From Planctomycetales bacterium (GTDB taxonomy: Bacteria; Planctomycetota; Planctomycetia; Pirellulales; Pirellulaceae), in assembly GCA_020427005.1 (NCBI GenBank), contig JAGQOY010000011.1, positions 1 through 64,000 of the forward strand: DNA of 64,000 bases. Direction: 5' to 3'. Under the pieces are notes generated by a model that saw only the letters and a list, made by a program, of their open reading frames with translations, ran no database searches and was not told the origin of the DNA. Below, one piece after another: positions 26,778 through 36,251 of the stretch. Each line of letters begins with the position of its first letter. The first letter of the stretch is position 1. A program made the translations under genes and the position numbers.

Positions 26778-28199
26778 ATGGTACTTCGATCGAAAATGCT
26801 TCAGGGCAATTCCAAGCTCGAGGCCGCTTCCGTTTCTCATTCCGCCCACATAGTGCAGGGCGCCAAGGGACCTCACGTAGGGCTCATTCAGCGAGCACTG
26901 ATTAAACTCAACCGTCAGGCAATCGATCGTGAGGAATTGCGACTTCAATTCTTTGGCAATTCGACCGCTACCGCCGTCTTAGCGTTCAAGAATCAACGCC
27001 AAATTGTCAATCGTAGCTATCAGAGTCGGGCGGATAACATAGTCGGTATCATGACCATGGCGGCCATCGATCAGGAACTGTGCATAGCTGAAAGCACTCC
27101 GATCGCTACAACCTTGGTACCTACCAGTCCGCCGCCCAAGTTTGTCCATCGTCCGGCCTCAGTTGTTCAACCAAGCGTTCGTCTCGCATTCAGTTTCCAC
27201 AGCCCAATACCTCCCCAAATACCGCATTTTGACCAGGGCGGACTTGTAACGAGCATGGAGTTAGAAGTCAATCAAACCGGCTTGTTTCAAGTCGTCAATG
27301 GTGGAGGAGAGTCGGTCTACTGCCGTGATCCTGATATTGCCAAGGTGTTCTCGCCTCAGTCGCCTGCAGACTACAACTGGGAGTGGATCGTCGATAACCC
27401 TCAGACGCTAGGCGTTCGAGGACTGAAGCCTGGCAGAACTACAATTGAAGTGACCCAGTCCAACTCGATGGGTGCGCCGACAGGATTCGTGAAACTGGAT
27501 CTTGTCGTCAAACCACGATCATTGGCGTCCTTATGGAACGCACAAATAACACCCACGTTAAATGACCCTTTGTCATACAATCCTTGGATGGACCCGGAGC
27601 TCGGCGAATGCGTAGCAATATCGGGACCAATTCTAAAAATTGATGGTACGGTCAATCCCGTGGCTAGCATCGTACCGGCCGATTATGAAATTGGGTTTAT
27701 GCAAGCCCTATTGCAGTCCAAGATGACAGCCGACTATGTGGATGGCGAGGGGCGCAAAAATTGGCAGTTTGAGATCGGTGAAAGTCAATTGCCTGTTCGC
27801 GACAGCGAAAAAGGTGCGAAACCTTGGATGAAACAAAGTGCGTTCAAATCGCTTGCAGCCCCGGACGGGCGAAACGTCCATGCGGAAGATCGACCCCGTA
27901 ACATTGTTCCATGGGAATCACAGGACAAGAAAGGCAGATTAGTTTCAGCCACTGGAAGCGATAGTTTTGTAACTTGGTTGGTTGCCAGGCATAAGAAGGA
28001 GAATACAGTTACTGCTTTGTGTTTTACGGTCTGGAGCATTGACTGGGCCTCGGCTTTCGATTTCAAAACCAGGCGAGGTCGACAATCGGGTATCGGAGGT
28101 ATGCTGGGCCCCAAAGGCACTGGGGACGGACCACTTGCCCCGCTGACAGGCGATCCCACCGCGAATGATTCTATCACTATCCACTGGCGCAAACCCTAA
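26778..28199 (+). CDS. Protein with N-terminal peptidoglycan-binding-like domain
   Basis: A 473-residue protein. The N-terminal 90 residues resemble a PG_binding_1 fold: VQGAKGPHVGLIQRALIKLN, then FGNSTATAVLAFKNQRQI, then VGIMTMAAIDQEL. A Pro-rich linker (about 110-150) follows. Next comes a beta domain (about 155-250) with VRGLKPGRTTIEVTQSNS, resembling a bacterial Ig-like domain. The remaining 220 residues match no family I know. There is no signal peptide, so it is either cytoplasmic or exported by a non-Sec route. ATG 26778 is chosen for GGGAG seven bases upstream; GTG 26772 is also in frame. It is divergent from the calpain-RTX gene, which may hint at a shared function. Confidence 0.6.
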   Translation: MVLRSKMLQGNSKLEAASVSHSAHIVQGAKGPHVGLIQRALIKLNRQAIDREELRLQFFGNSTATAVLAFKNQRQIVNRSYQSRADNIVGIMTMAAIDQELCIAESTPIATTLVPTSPPPKFVHRPASVVQPSVRLAFSFHSPIPPQIPHFDQGGLVTSMELEVNQTGLFQVVNGGGESVYCRDPDIAKVFSPQSPADYNWEWIVDNPQTLGVRGLKPGRTTIEVTQSNSMGAPTGFVKLDLVVKPRSLASLWNAQITPTLNDPLSYNPWMDPELGECVAISGPILKIDGTVNPVASIVPADYEIGFMQALLQSKMTADYVDGEGRKNWQFEIGESQLPVRDSEKGAKPWMKQSAFKSLAAPDGRNVHAEDRPRNIVPWESQDKKGRLVSATGSDSFVTWLVARHKKENTVTALCFTVWSIDWASAFDFKTRRGRQSGIGGMLGPKGTGDGPLAPLTGDPTANDSITIHWRKP

Positions 28200-28380
28200 A
28201 TGTCATATGCTTATCGTTTCACATACAAGTTCACAAAAATGCGGCTGCCCCTGTTGGGTGTAGACCTGAAACGTTACGCTGACGAAGAATCAGCTGTGAC
28301 ATTCGATCATCGTCAATGTTCAAAAAAGACTCGATTAGCTACTTGCGCCTCGACCTCTTGTAAACGGTACAAAACGACTA

Positions 28381-31020
28381 ATGATTTTCTCACTGCCTAA
28401 TTCTATCGTTCAATTGCCAGTGGTACGCCAGAGGTCGCTGGCCGAGGTAGCATGGATGTTCTTGGTCGGTACGATCGTCGCGAGTGCACTCTCGTCCACC
28501 GCCCGTGCACAGAAACTTCCTTCAAATGAATCCTCTTCTGCCCCCAACACGCTAGTTGCCACAAGTGATCTCCCTCCTACAGAACTCAAGCTGGTCTGCC
28601 ATGGCCCTGTAAACCAAATCCTATTTGCCACCATTCGCTATCTGAAGAACGGTCAAACGTCAAAGCAGTTGGTTACGCGCATTCAGCTTTCCGAATCTCG
28701 CCAAGTCTTAGCACTCGAGGAAAATTACGACGCGGTACGAATACATTTGCAGGTACCCACTCTGCAACCAGCTACGGCACAGCTGTGGCAGAACCAAAAT
28801 ATTGTGTGTGAAGCAACGACAACCAAAGTTCAGGATATGGAGTTGCGTTGCGGAAACAATTTTGGGTCGGACGAGTTGCGTTTTCCGTCGATTTTGCTCA
28901 GCCAACAAGATGAAGAAACGCTCACCCAGTTTCTGAATGCAATTTCGGAAGCAAATACACAAGGCATCATTTCACCAATTGAGGCCAGCCTGGTGAATTG
29001 GCAAGTACTAGACCGTTTCAGTCAAACCTTGATTCAATCGGTGGGGCAAGTTGAGTCCCCGCGCACACCAGTAGGAAATCCGGACGGTTGGAGTTGTTGG
29101 GAGGGTAATCTGAATTCTAGGGTCTTGTACGGACCGGTGCGTTTCGAACATGCCACATACTTTCTGCAGTTGACACACTTACACGGCCGTGTTGTTGACG
29201 TCGCCTGGACAGGACATGACTTACCTTGGGGTTGGTTACAACTCCCCATAAATGACCAACAATATGTGCAGCTTGCCCGCCTGCTCCTGGAGCAACTAAA
29301 GCTCGGCCAGTGGCAGGCAGCGCAAAGCATGTTTTCACACGCCCTCAAAGAGCGCATTACTGAAGCGGCTCTGGAAGAAGTGGGAAATGTGTTCGCGGCT
29401 GGGCGAGTTGGTGAGATTTCTCGCATTGAGTGGAAAAAGACTAGCTTGTTAGATGGTCCAGAGATCGATACTAAGCTCCTTCGAATTAGCTTCGTAATTC
29501 AGTCCAAGCGGGGCTGGAAAGGAATCGCCTTGGTTGACTTTACAATTCCAATCTCGCCAGGTGAGGTAGCCAAGCCTCACTTAACGGGTGTGCAAGCATA
29601 TCCAACTTGGCCAACCAGAGAGCCTCAATCTGCCGTCATCGTTTCTGAGACCATCGAATCTCTGTTCACTGCAGATTCAAAAACTTGGTTAGACTATATG
29701 CAGCCTGAAATTCGCGATATGTCGGATGCATCGCGGCTTCACGAGTTTCATCGACACCTGATACCTCAGGCATCATCAACCGATAGCAATTCACAAGTAT
29801 TGTCAGATTGGGACCTTTGGTCTGCCTACGAAACTCCGACGGGGCAAGTGGTTTCGGGACAGTTAATCGCTGGAGACCAAACGTATTCCGTCCGCATCGA
29901 GCTCTCCAATCACCGCTGGAATAATATTACGATTGATTCCCAAGATGGCATTTTTAGCACCTGTGATGCGATCGGCGAACATGCTGATATTGCCGGACAA
30001 GCCAACGAGTTTTGGAAGTCTTTCTTTTCATTCGATCAAGGGGCCACCGCTGGAGCCCTCTCTACAGATTTAATACAAAGTTTGGGGCCGACCGGACTGG
30101 AAGACATTTTTCGCAAAGCGGGCAATTATTTCAACCAACCGATCGTCGCCCTTCGCCACGAGCAACTACGGTGGTCAGAAGCAGCCGAACGTGAAAGTAT
30201 CGCGCAGCTCCAGTGTATAACTAGTGCAAGTTTTGAGGACGGTTCGCGACATTTTTTCGAGACCATATTCGAGACCTCCGACAAGGAGGAAGCTGCTTGG
30301 AAAATCATCCATTTCGACGCGGCATTTAACACCGTTTATCCAACAAGGTTTCCAACTAAACCGGTTGCTGAGGCTTGTGAAGAGTTCTCGAGTTTTGAGC
30401 CCGCGCGTGTTTTGCCGTTGATTTCAAAGGCCTTGCTCAGCGAACATTCCCGACCTCTGCTAAGCGCCTTTCTTCATTCGCTTGAAGAACAGACGCAAAC
30501 GATTCAGGCTCCCGAGAGTTATCGATCGTGGGTTAGAATTGAAAATGGACGACGTTTTGATGAAGTCGCATTTGAAACACCCGGAAAATCACAGACGATT
30601 CCAGTGAGACTAACGTTTGATGGCGATCATTTGGTTGCGTTCTACTTTGATGCCGACGGAATTGGCTATTTTGCTGACCAGTTGATCGACGAACCTAGCT
30701 TGCCTTTGCTAGTCGAACAGTTCCTAAATCTATGGCTGTCCGGCGATGTAGGCAAAGCCCAGGGATTGATGGCTCGCGAGCATCAAAATGCAGCCGTGCG
30801 GCAATCGCTGGAGGCACTACAAACTAGTTTGGTGGGAAAGTATGGTCCGCTTAGCAATATCAACTCTGGGTACGCTACGCCTAGTCGTTGGGGCAATGAA
30901 CTGTTCTTCGAAGCGGCTGTGGAATTTAAAAACGGCCGAGCACCAATACAATTGACTGTCGGAATCGATGCACTTCGAGCCTGGATTCAAGAAGTTATTC
31001 CAGTTTCGGCAACCAATTGA
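28381..31020 (+). CDS. Secreted protein with about six NTF2-like (DUF3887-like) repeats
   Basis: An 879-residue protein with a long signal peptide (hydrophobic WMFLVGTIVASALS, cut near ARAQ). The rest appears to be a string of similar units of 100-120 residues, each starting with a helix and a short 'size/number' motif and ending in beta strands. Unit starts are near residues 173, 300, 420, 543, 668 and 778. Examples are LEQLKLGQWQAAQSMFSHAL, NEFWKSFFSFDQGATAGAL and QFLNLWLSGDVGKAQGLM. These match the DUF3887/NTF2-like pattern in which a residue set follows the amount of substrate (A.x.F.G). The units are strongly diverged. No catalytic residues stand out. It is probably periplasmic. Neighbours share its direction but are 180 or more bases away. 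Confidence 0.65.
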   Translation: MIFSLPNSIVQLPVVRQRSLAEVAWMFLVGTIVASALSSTARAQKLPSNESSSAPNTLVATSDLPPTELKLVCHGPVNQILFATIRYLKNGQTSKQLVTRIQLSESRQVLALEENYDAVRIHLQVPTLQPATAQLWQNQNIVCEATTTKVQDMELRCGNNFGSDELRFPSILLSQQDEETLTQFLNAISEANTQGIISPIEASLVNWQVLDRFSQTLIQSVGQVESPRTPVGNPDGWSCWEGNLNSRVLYGPVRFEHATYFLQLTHLHGRVVDVAWTGHDLPWGWLQLPINDQQYVQLARLLLEQLKLGQWQAAQSMFSHALKERITEAALEEVGNVFAAGRVGEISRIEWKKTSLLDGPEIDTKLLRISFVIQSKRGWKGIALVDFTIPISPGEVAKPHLTGVQAYPTWPTREPQSAVIVSETIESLFTADSKTWLDYMQPEIRDMSDASRLHEFHRHLIPQASSTDSNSQVLSDWDLWSAYETPTGQVVSGQLIAGDQTYSVRIELSNHRWNNITIDSQDGIFSTCDAIGEHADIAGQANEFWKSFFSFDQGATAGALSTDLIQSLGPTGLEDIFRKAGNYFNQPIVALRHEQLRWSEAAERESIAQLQCITSASFEDGSRHFFETIFETSDKEEAAWKIIHFDAAFNTVYPTRFPTKPVAEACEEFSSFEPARVLPLISKALLSEHSRPLLSAFLHSLEEQTQTIQAPESYRSWVRIENGRRFDEVAFETPGKSQTIPVRLTFDGDHLVAFYFDADGIGYFADQLIDEPSLPLLVEQFLNLWLSGDVGKAQGLMAREHQNAAVRQSLEALQTSLVGKYGPLSNINSGYATPSRWGNELFFEAAVEFKNGRAPIQLTVGIDALRAWIQEVIPVSATN

Positions 31021-31309
31021 ATGGAGTTCACCCCAAAATCTTCTGAACTGTTGGCCATCATTTGCACATCCTGGCCCCGTGGTAGTTTTTTCCAGAAATC
31101 TCGCAAAACGGTAGAATCGGCTTCCATTATGCGACTTTCACGAATCATCCGGCATGCTGGTCAAAGAATCGATCGTGTGACCGCGTAATGTCGCAACAGG
31201 GGAAGTAGCCTTCACGCAGCGGCTATGCTAAAAAATGCCTATTCTTCCAAGAGCCAGGACTTTTTCACGAATACTTCAACTGCTGTCGTTGATATCAGTT
31301 TCTACTTGA

Positions 31310-32119
31310 ATGGATTTACCCAAGCCAATGAACTTTCAAGATACCCAGCCCCCAACGTACCAACCACCACGTCAAAAGTCTTTCCCATGTGGCTGCTTCT
31401 TAGGGGGGTGCCTCGGCGTGATATTGCTGGGCATGGTTTCCATGGGAGTCGTTACCTTTATGGGATATCGCCTGGTGCAGCAACAGATTAACAAATACAC
31501 GGCCTCGGCGCCGAGAGATTTGCCCTCCGTTGAAGTAACTGCAGAGGAGGCTACCGCTATCAAGAACCGTGTTGAATCATTCAAAAAAGCGATTGATGAT
31601 TTAGAACCTGAGGTTGAACCGCTAATACTTACCGCAGATGAAATAAATGCGCTGATAGCCAACAATCCTGATCTCAAGAATCGAGTCTATTTGCAAATTA
31701 AGGATGGTAAGGTAAGCGCCGACGTCAGCTTTCCTCTGGACAATTTCCCTGGGTTAAGGGGCAGGTACTTTAATGGTTCGGTGACGATTCAACCCAGTCT
31801 GGAAAATGGCGTTCTAATTGTGAAGGCCACCGAAGCGTCGATCAACGGCGAGCCACTTCCAGAAGATTTCATGTCAGCCATTCGGAATGAAAACTTAGCC
31901 AAAGACCTATACAAAAACGTTGAGTTCGCCAAATTCTTGCGGCGCATTGAGCGGCTAGAAATCGAGGATGACGTTATTGTGCTCACCCCTAAGGTACTCA
32001 CTCCAGAAGAAGCAGCACAACTTGCCGAAGAAGCTGCCAGCGCAGACGAACCGAAAACAACTCCCGAGACTAGCGGAAACGAAGTTCCGACCGGCGAGTT
32101 AGAGCCGTCTGCTAACTAA
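31310..32119 (+). CDS. Single-pass membrane protein with large external domain, unknown function
   Basis: A 269-residue protein with a Pro-rich cytoplasmic start, a Cys-containing helix (about 28-50, CFLGGCLGVILLGMVSMGVV) and an outside domain. The domain has LTADEINALIANNPDLKNRV, then KDGKVSADVSFPLDNFPGLR, then VLIVKATEASINGEPLPEDF. This order is reminiscent of YpmS/DUF2140-type proteins in which a helix precedes curved beta strands. The acidic C-terminal 45 residues look disordered. ATG 31310 and ATG 31328 are both possible starts; neither has a strong ribosome-binding site. It ends 170 bases before the convergent pqiB-like gene. Confidence 0.6.
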   Translation: MDLPKPMNFQDTQPPTYQPPRQKSFPCGCFLGGCLGVILLGMVSMGVVTFMGYRLVQQQINKYTASAPRDLPSVEVTAEEATAIKNRVESFKKAIDDLEPEVEPLILTADEINALIANNPDLKNRVYLQIKDGKVSADVSFPLDNFPGLRGRYFNGSVTIQPSLENGVLIVKATEASINGEPLPEDFMSAIRNENLAKDLYKNVEFAKFLRRIERLEIEDDVIVLTPKVLTPEEAAQLAEEAASADEPKTTPETSGNEVPTGELEPSAN

Positions 32120-32162
32120 TGTGATTGGCGCAGAGTTCACCTAAGAGTTGCTATCTTGCGCC

Positions 32163-32195
32163 CGTTTGATAATTGGTTGCCTCGATAATCAAACG
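32163..32195. terminator. Possible bidirectional hairpin between converging genes
   Basis: Perfect eight-base arms CGTTTGAT (32163-32170) and ATCAAACG (32188-32195) with a 17-base loop, between two genes that converge. No T run, so only a weak terminator candidate. Confidence 0.3.
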
Positions 32196-32288
32196 CGTTG
32201 CATCGCTGCGTCTCGCAGTAAGCCACATTAGCGCTCATGGCTAACACGGAGACGATGCTACAAAGCACAGCGGGTTAGAGTAAAATTC

Positions 32289-34079
32289 CTAAAACTTAGC
32301 AATTCGCCAGCCGATGGCCTCTTGGACAAGGAGCCCAACGACGGTGCCTGTGCTGCTCTCTAACACAGGCGAGCCCTCCAATTCGGGCGCCATCGAAACA
32401 TCAATGGCGATAGAAATCTCGCCGGCATCGATGTTCGTTAGCCGAGTGCGGTCCAGTGCCAGTGGCTCGCCAAGTTCTGGATTGATGACCAATAATGTTG
32501 CTTGCCCATCCCAGTTACCCATCAGAGATTCGGGTTTCCAAAGCGATAGATTTGTTCCAATCGGAATCTTCAAATAGGCAACTTTATTCTGCTGGGCAGC
32601 TTCGGATTCAAATGGAGCACTGACTCCACCTACTTCCAAGACAATTGGAGAGTTACCACGTTTATGAACGCTATCAATGAATTTCTTAGGAACAGCTAAC
32701 CGCCCATCAACCAACCCCAAGCCCCAGGTCTCCACCGTATGTCGACGATATAGCCCCAAAATTGATCCATGCCAACTGGCAACTACTTTTATAGCTTTGG
32801 GATAGGCGACGATGTTCTTGCCAAGTTTTGTCTGTTCCAATGCGATCCTGGGCTGCCAATCTAACCATCCCTTTTCCGGCTCGGCAGCCAAAGAGAATCG
32901 GTGTCCCGTTACGACGTGTGCACCAGGTTCATCAGGGGTGGCAAACGCAATGCCTCCCCTCAGCCAAGAACTGATCGAATCCACCGACAACTGGACGCCA
33001 GACAGCCCTGCATCCAATCGAATCCCGCTGAGAATCCACCATCTCGAGTTGACTCTCACCAGTTCCGCGTAGTCCGCATCGATGACTACATTGATGCGAA
33101 CAGATGCCCCATCTGCCGTCAAATCAACGTTTGCCACGCGTCCAACTTCCAAACCTCGATACATGATGGGAGCACCTCGGACAAGGCCCATCCGATGCCC
33201 GGCATCCAATTCGATTTCAAGCGAGCCCTCGCGACGAGGGAGTGGAGGTGGTTCGGACAGACCTACAAACTGTGTTTGCAAATCTCCGGACTCGCGTGTT
33301 GGCTGCACGGCGATGTAGCGTCCAGTGAGCAGCGTGTCCAATCCGCGAATCTCAGAAACATCCAACCGAGGGCGTTCAATCCAAAACTGAGTTCCTTGAC
33401 GAGCCAAACTCCGGGCGGGACCTACCAAACGCATACCAACCCAAACCGCATCCAGCTCCTCCGAAATCTCTACGTAACTCACTTCCCCCACGGCTGTACC
33501 CAGGTAGCGAATCACGTCCCCAACTTCTAGCCCTTCCCCAGCTGGAAATCTCACTCGCACCTCCACTCCTTCACCGTCAGGCATCATGAGCGGGTATTCA
33601 CTGCCAATAAATTCAGTTCGCGTGTTCGATCCTGGGGGTCCTGGCATGACTGAGAGATATTTGGCACCGAGTACCGTATCCAACCCGCGTACCTGCCCCA
33701 GTCGTACTTGCGGTCTTTCAATCCAGAATTGACTCCCCTCAACGGCTAGGGATTCGTGCCCGACTAATAGCTGAACCGTAACTTCAACATTATCCAATAA
33801 CTCAACCAGATGTACCTCTGTTATTTCCCCAACGTCGATTCCCCGATAGCGTAACGTATCTCCCGGTTTGATTCCGTGGCCAGACTGAAAACGAATGCGA
33901 ATGATGGGTCCCTGTTGTCGTAGGCTATTGGCCACTAGGGCTATAGCCACAACTGCGCACAAAAGGGTTAGCCACCATAGTCTCGTCCCCAGGCCCTTAA
34001 TTCCTCCACGTTGTTCCTGCATAACCGCTAATGGCAAAGCCGATTCATCGTTGGATTGTAATGCGTCTTTATTTGGCAT
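32289..34079 (-). CDS. pqiB: PqiB-like MCE-domain protein with unusual C-terminal domain
   Basis: A 596-residue inner-membrane-anchored protein. One helix (about 32-50, WWLTLLCAVVAIALVANSL) is followed by three MCE/MlaD domains at about 55-150, 165-265 and 285-380. Each carries the lipid-channel loop pattern G..V.YRGI.VG (DTLRYRGIDVGEI, DVIRYLGTAVGEV, APIMYRGLEVGRV). PqiB proteins form hexameric tunnels carrying lipids between membranes. In E. coli the C-terminus is a coiled-coil needle; here the last 210 residues look beta-rich and end in ELEGSPVLESSTGTVVGLLV, which resembles the end of a trypsin-like fold without its catalytic serine. It overlaps pqiA by 11 bases, so the pair is translationally coupled. 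Substrate unknown. Confidence 0.85.
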   Translation of the reverse strand: MPNKDALQSNDESALPLAVMQEQRGGIKGLGTRLWWLTLLCAVVAIALVANSLRQQGPIIRIRFQSGHGIKPGDTLRYRGIDVGEITEVHLVELLDNVEVTVQLLVGHESLAVEGSQFWIERPQVRLGQVRGLDTVLGAKYLSVMPGPPGSNTRTEFIGSEYPLMMPDGEGVEVRVRFPAGEGLEVGDVIRYLGTAVGEVSYVEISEELDAVWVGMRLVGPARSLARQGTQFWIERPRLDVSEIRGLDTLLTGRYIAVQPTRESGDLQTQFVGLSEPPPLPRREGSLEIELDAGHRMGLVRGAPIMYRGLEVGRVANVDLTADGASVRINVVIDADYAELVRVNSRWWILSGIRLDAGLSGVQLSVDSISSWLRGGIAFATPDEPGAHVVTGHRFSLAAEPEKGWLDWQPRIALEQTKLGKNIVAYPKAIKVVASWHGSILGLYRRHTVETWGLGLVDGRLAVPKKFIDSVHKRGNSPIVLEVGGVSAPFESEAAQQNKVAYLKIPIGTNLSLWKPESLMGNWDGQATLLVINPELGEPLALDRTRLTNIDAGEISIAIDVSMAPELEGSPVLESSTGTVVGLLVQEAIGWRIAKF

Positions 34080-34686
34080 ACTTTATTTCTCTTTCATCCC
34101 AAATCGCATGAGGATCAAACATCAGGGATGCCAACAGGCTCATAATCACACACAAGACGAAAGCCCAAACCGCTGGGCCGAAGTGAAATGAGACCAAATC
34201 GCCTAATTTGACCATCGCTACCAGCAGCGCCAGCAGGAGTACATCCATCATGCTCCAGCGACCAGTCCATTCCACCATGCGATATGTCCAAGCCCGGTGT
34301 TTGCGATGGGTTAACCCTATCCAACTAAGCTCAAGCAACGCCAACAACTTGAAGAGGGGAAGCAGTATCGAAAACACCAAAACAACACCGCCCACCAACC
34401 ACTGCCCCTCACGTAACAAGTCTACGGTTCCTCCAAGTAAACTGGCCCGATGATGATGTCCGAGTTTTTCTATTTCTAGAATGGGAAGAAGAATAGCCGG
34501 AAAATATAACAACACCGCACCGCTGGCCGCGGCTAAGCAACGTGCTGAAGACCGTGACGCACTGCGACTGCCCGAGTCGATTGAACTATGGCAACGTATG
34601 CAACAAGCTTCTTGCCCCGGCAACAAATCTTTTACGGTGTGGACTAGACCACAACAATGGCAAGCACGAAAGTGAGTGACTCCCAT
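34069..34686 (-). CDS. pqiA: PqiA-like membrane protein
   Basis: A 205-residue protein corresponding to one half of the usual duplicated PqiA of proteobacteria. It starts with zinc-ribbon cysteines (CHCCGLVHTV, then CCIRCHSS) followed by four membrane helices (about 48-70, 92-115, 140-158 and 165-190). The loop LFKLLALLELSW and the segment RWSMMDVLLLALLVAMVKLG are typical of the family. It probably recruits or energises the PqiB tunnel in the inner membrane. The stop overlaps the start of pqiB. Many planctomycete and other PqiA proteins are such single-domain forms. Confidence 0.88.
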   Translation of the reverse strand: MGVTHFRACHCCGLVHTVKDLLPGQEACCIRCHSSIDSGSRSASRSSARCLAAASGAVLLYFPAILLPILEIEKLGHHHRASLLGGTVDLLREGQWLVGGVVLVFSILLPLFKLLALLELSWIGLTHRKHRAWTYRMVEWTGRWSMMDVLLLALLVAMVKLGDLVSFHFGPAVWAFVLCVIMSLLASLMFDPHAIWDEREIKYAK

Positions 34687-35080
34687 CTATCGCAAATCCC
34701 CTAACTCAGTATTGGCTTCATAAACGTACGCCTCGTTTTAGATACAGAATTGGTCAAAAGACCCCGCAGGATCGCGATGCCGGCCAAACACCGACTTCAG
34801 CAGCAAGCAAAATTCGTGCCCTAATTAGGAGACTTGCTTGAGAAAGCTGCTTGTCTTGCACAGCACGTCTATCTTCCCCAGGTAATTCTACCCTAAACTG
34901 GCCATTATGCGACGTTGAGAACCAAGCATGCCTACTTGGCAAAGCGTATGTTCTATTCGTAGAGCTGAAACAAGAAATTAGTAAATTCTTCAGAGCTTTG
35001 TCGTCGTTGTCCTACCCTTGGCAATCGCGTTATCCCTATTCCCCTTATGGATTCAAACTACATTTATCCGAGGATCAAAT
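34687..35080 (+). other. Divergent intergenic region between pqiA and the oxidoreductase gene
   Basis: 394 bases with no convincing gene. It should hold both divergent promoters. AGGA at 35071-35074 serves ATG 35081. Confidence 0.4.
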
Positions 35081-36151
35081 ATGTCAATTTTGCGGAGACA
35101 GTTTGGAATTCGATCTCTCAGCGTTCTGTCTACCTTGATGTCACCATGTGCCGCTTGGGCGACCGAGTCGAGGTTGAAGGTCGGGCAAATAGGAGTCGGT
35201 CATGCACACGCGGCCGGAAAGTACGAGACGGTTAGTCGACTAAGTGATTTTTACGATGTCGTTGGTATTGCAGAGATAGATACCAAGATGCGGTCTGCAG
35301 CAGCTCAGTCGAGTCCATACAGCAATGCCAACTGGATGAGCGAAGAAGAATTACTGGCACGTGATGATATAGATCTAATCCTGGTTGAAACCGCAATTGA
35401 TCGATTACTGCCAATCGCCCGCCGGTGTTTAGAGCATAACAAACACATTCACCTGGACAAACCTGCAGGCGCAAACCTCAGTGAATTCCATGAAGTTTTG
35501 AATTTGGCACAGAGCAAGAAATTGCAGCTGCAAATGGGATATATGTTTCGATCGAACCCTGCGTTTCAATTCCTATTTAATGCCGTTGAGGCGGGTTGGT
35601 TGGGAGACGTGTTCGAAGTGCACGCTGTAATTAGCAAACAAGTTGGAAACTTGGAGCGCCAAATTTTGGCCAAATATCCAGGAGGCTCCATGTTTGAATT
35701 GGGTTGCCACCTAATAGATGCTGTTGTAAAGTTGCTTGGCAAACCTGATCGAATTCTCCCGATCAATAAGCGAACACATCTCGATGATGATCTGCATGAT
35801 AATTGCCTAGCAGTTTTCGAATACCCACGTGCTTCGGCCACCGTTCGGAGCTCCGTCGTCGAAGTTGAGGGAGGTAGGAGGCGTCAGTTTGTCGTTTGCG
35901 GAACGCGAGGGACAATCTCAATACTACCCCTCGAACCCCCACAGCTCACGTTAACTTTGGACGCCCCACGTGAAAACTACGCCAAAGGGACCCACTCGAT
36001 CTCCCTACCACCGATGACAGGACGCTATGACGGAGACTTAATTGATCTGGCCTTAGCCATTCAGGGCACCCGTGCATACCCTTATTCCTATGCCCATGAC
36101 CTGACGGTGCAGCAATGCATTTTGCAGGCAAGCAACATGCCGCTTCAATAA
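35081..36151 (+). CDS. Gfo/Idh/MocA-family oxidoreductase, exported by Tat
   Basis: A 356-residue NAD(P)-dependent sugar or cyclitol dehydrogenase-like protein. The N-terminus MSILRRQFGIRSLSVLSTLM resembles a twin-arginine signal, common in this family in planctomycetes. A Rossmann start VGQIGVGHAHA follows. The family lysine lies in HIHLDKPAG (Lys127), replacing the usual EKP. GGSMFELGCHLID carries the conserved histidine. ATG 35081 has AGGA six bases upstream; the frame is open to 35018, but that start would bury the signal. The substrate is unknown. The membrane coiled-coil gene follows 100 bases later in the same direction. Confidence 0.88.
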   Translation: MSILRRQFGIRSLSVLSTLMSPCAAWATESRLKVGQIGVGHAHAAGKYETVSRLSDFYDVVGIAEIDTKMRSAAAQSSPYSNANWMSEEELLARDDIDLILVETAIDRLLPIARRCLEHNKHIHLDKPAGANLSEFHEVLNLAQSKKLQLQMGYMFRSNPAFQFLFNAVEAGWLGDVFEVHAVISKQVGNLERQILAKYPGGSMFELGCHLIDAVVKLLGKPDRILPINKRTHLDDDLHDNCLAVFEYPRASATVRSSVVEVEGGRRRQFVVCGTRGTISILPLEPPQLTLTLDAPRENYAKGTHSISLPPMTGRYDGDLIDLALAIQGTRAYPYSYAHDLTVQQCILQASNMPLQ

Positions 36152-36251
36152 TTTCCCAGGAGAGTTCCGTCGATTGCCAAGACTGAATGTATCGAGGACG
36201 GTAAAATAGAGCTCGATAATTTGACACTTCTCGTTCGGATTCCAATTTCGC

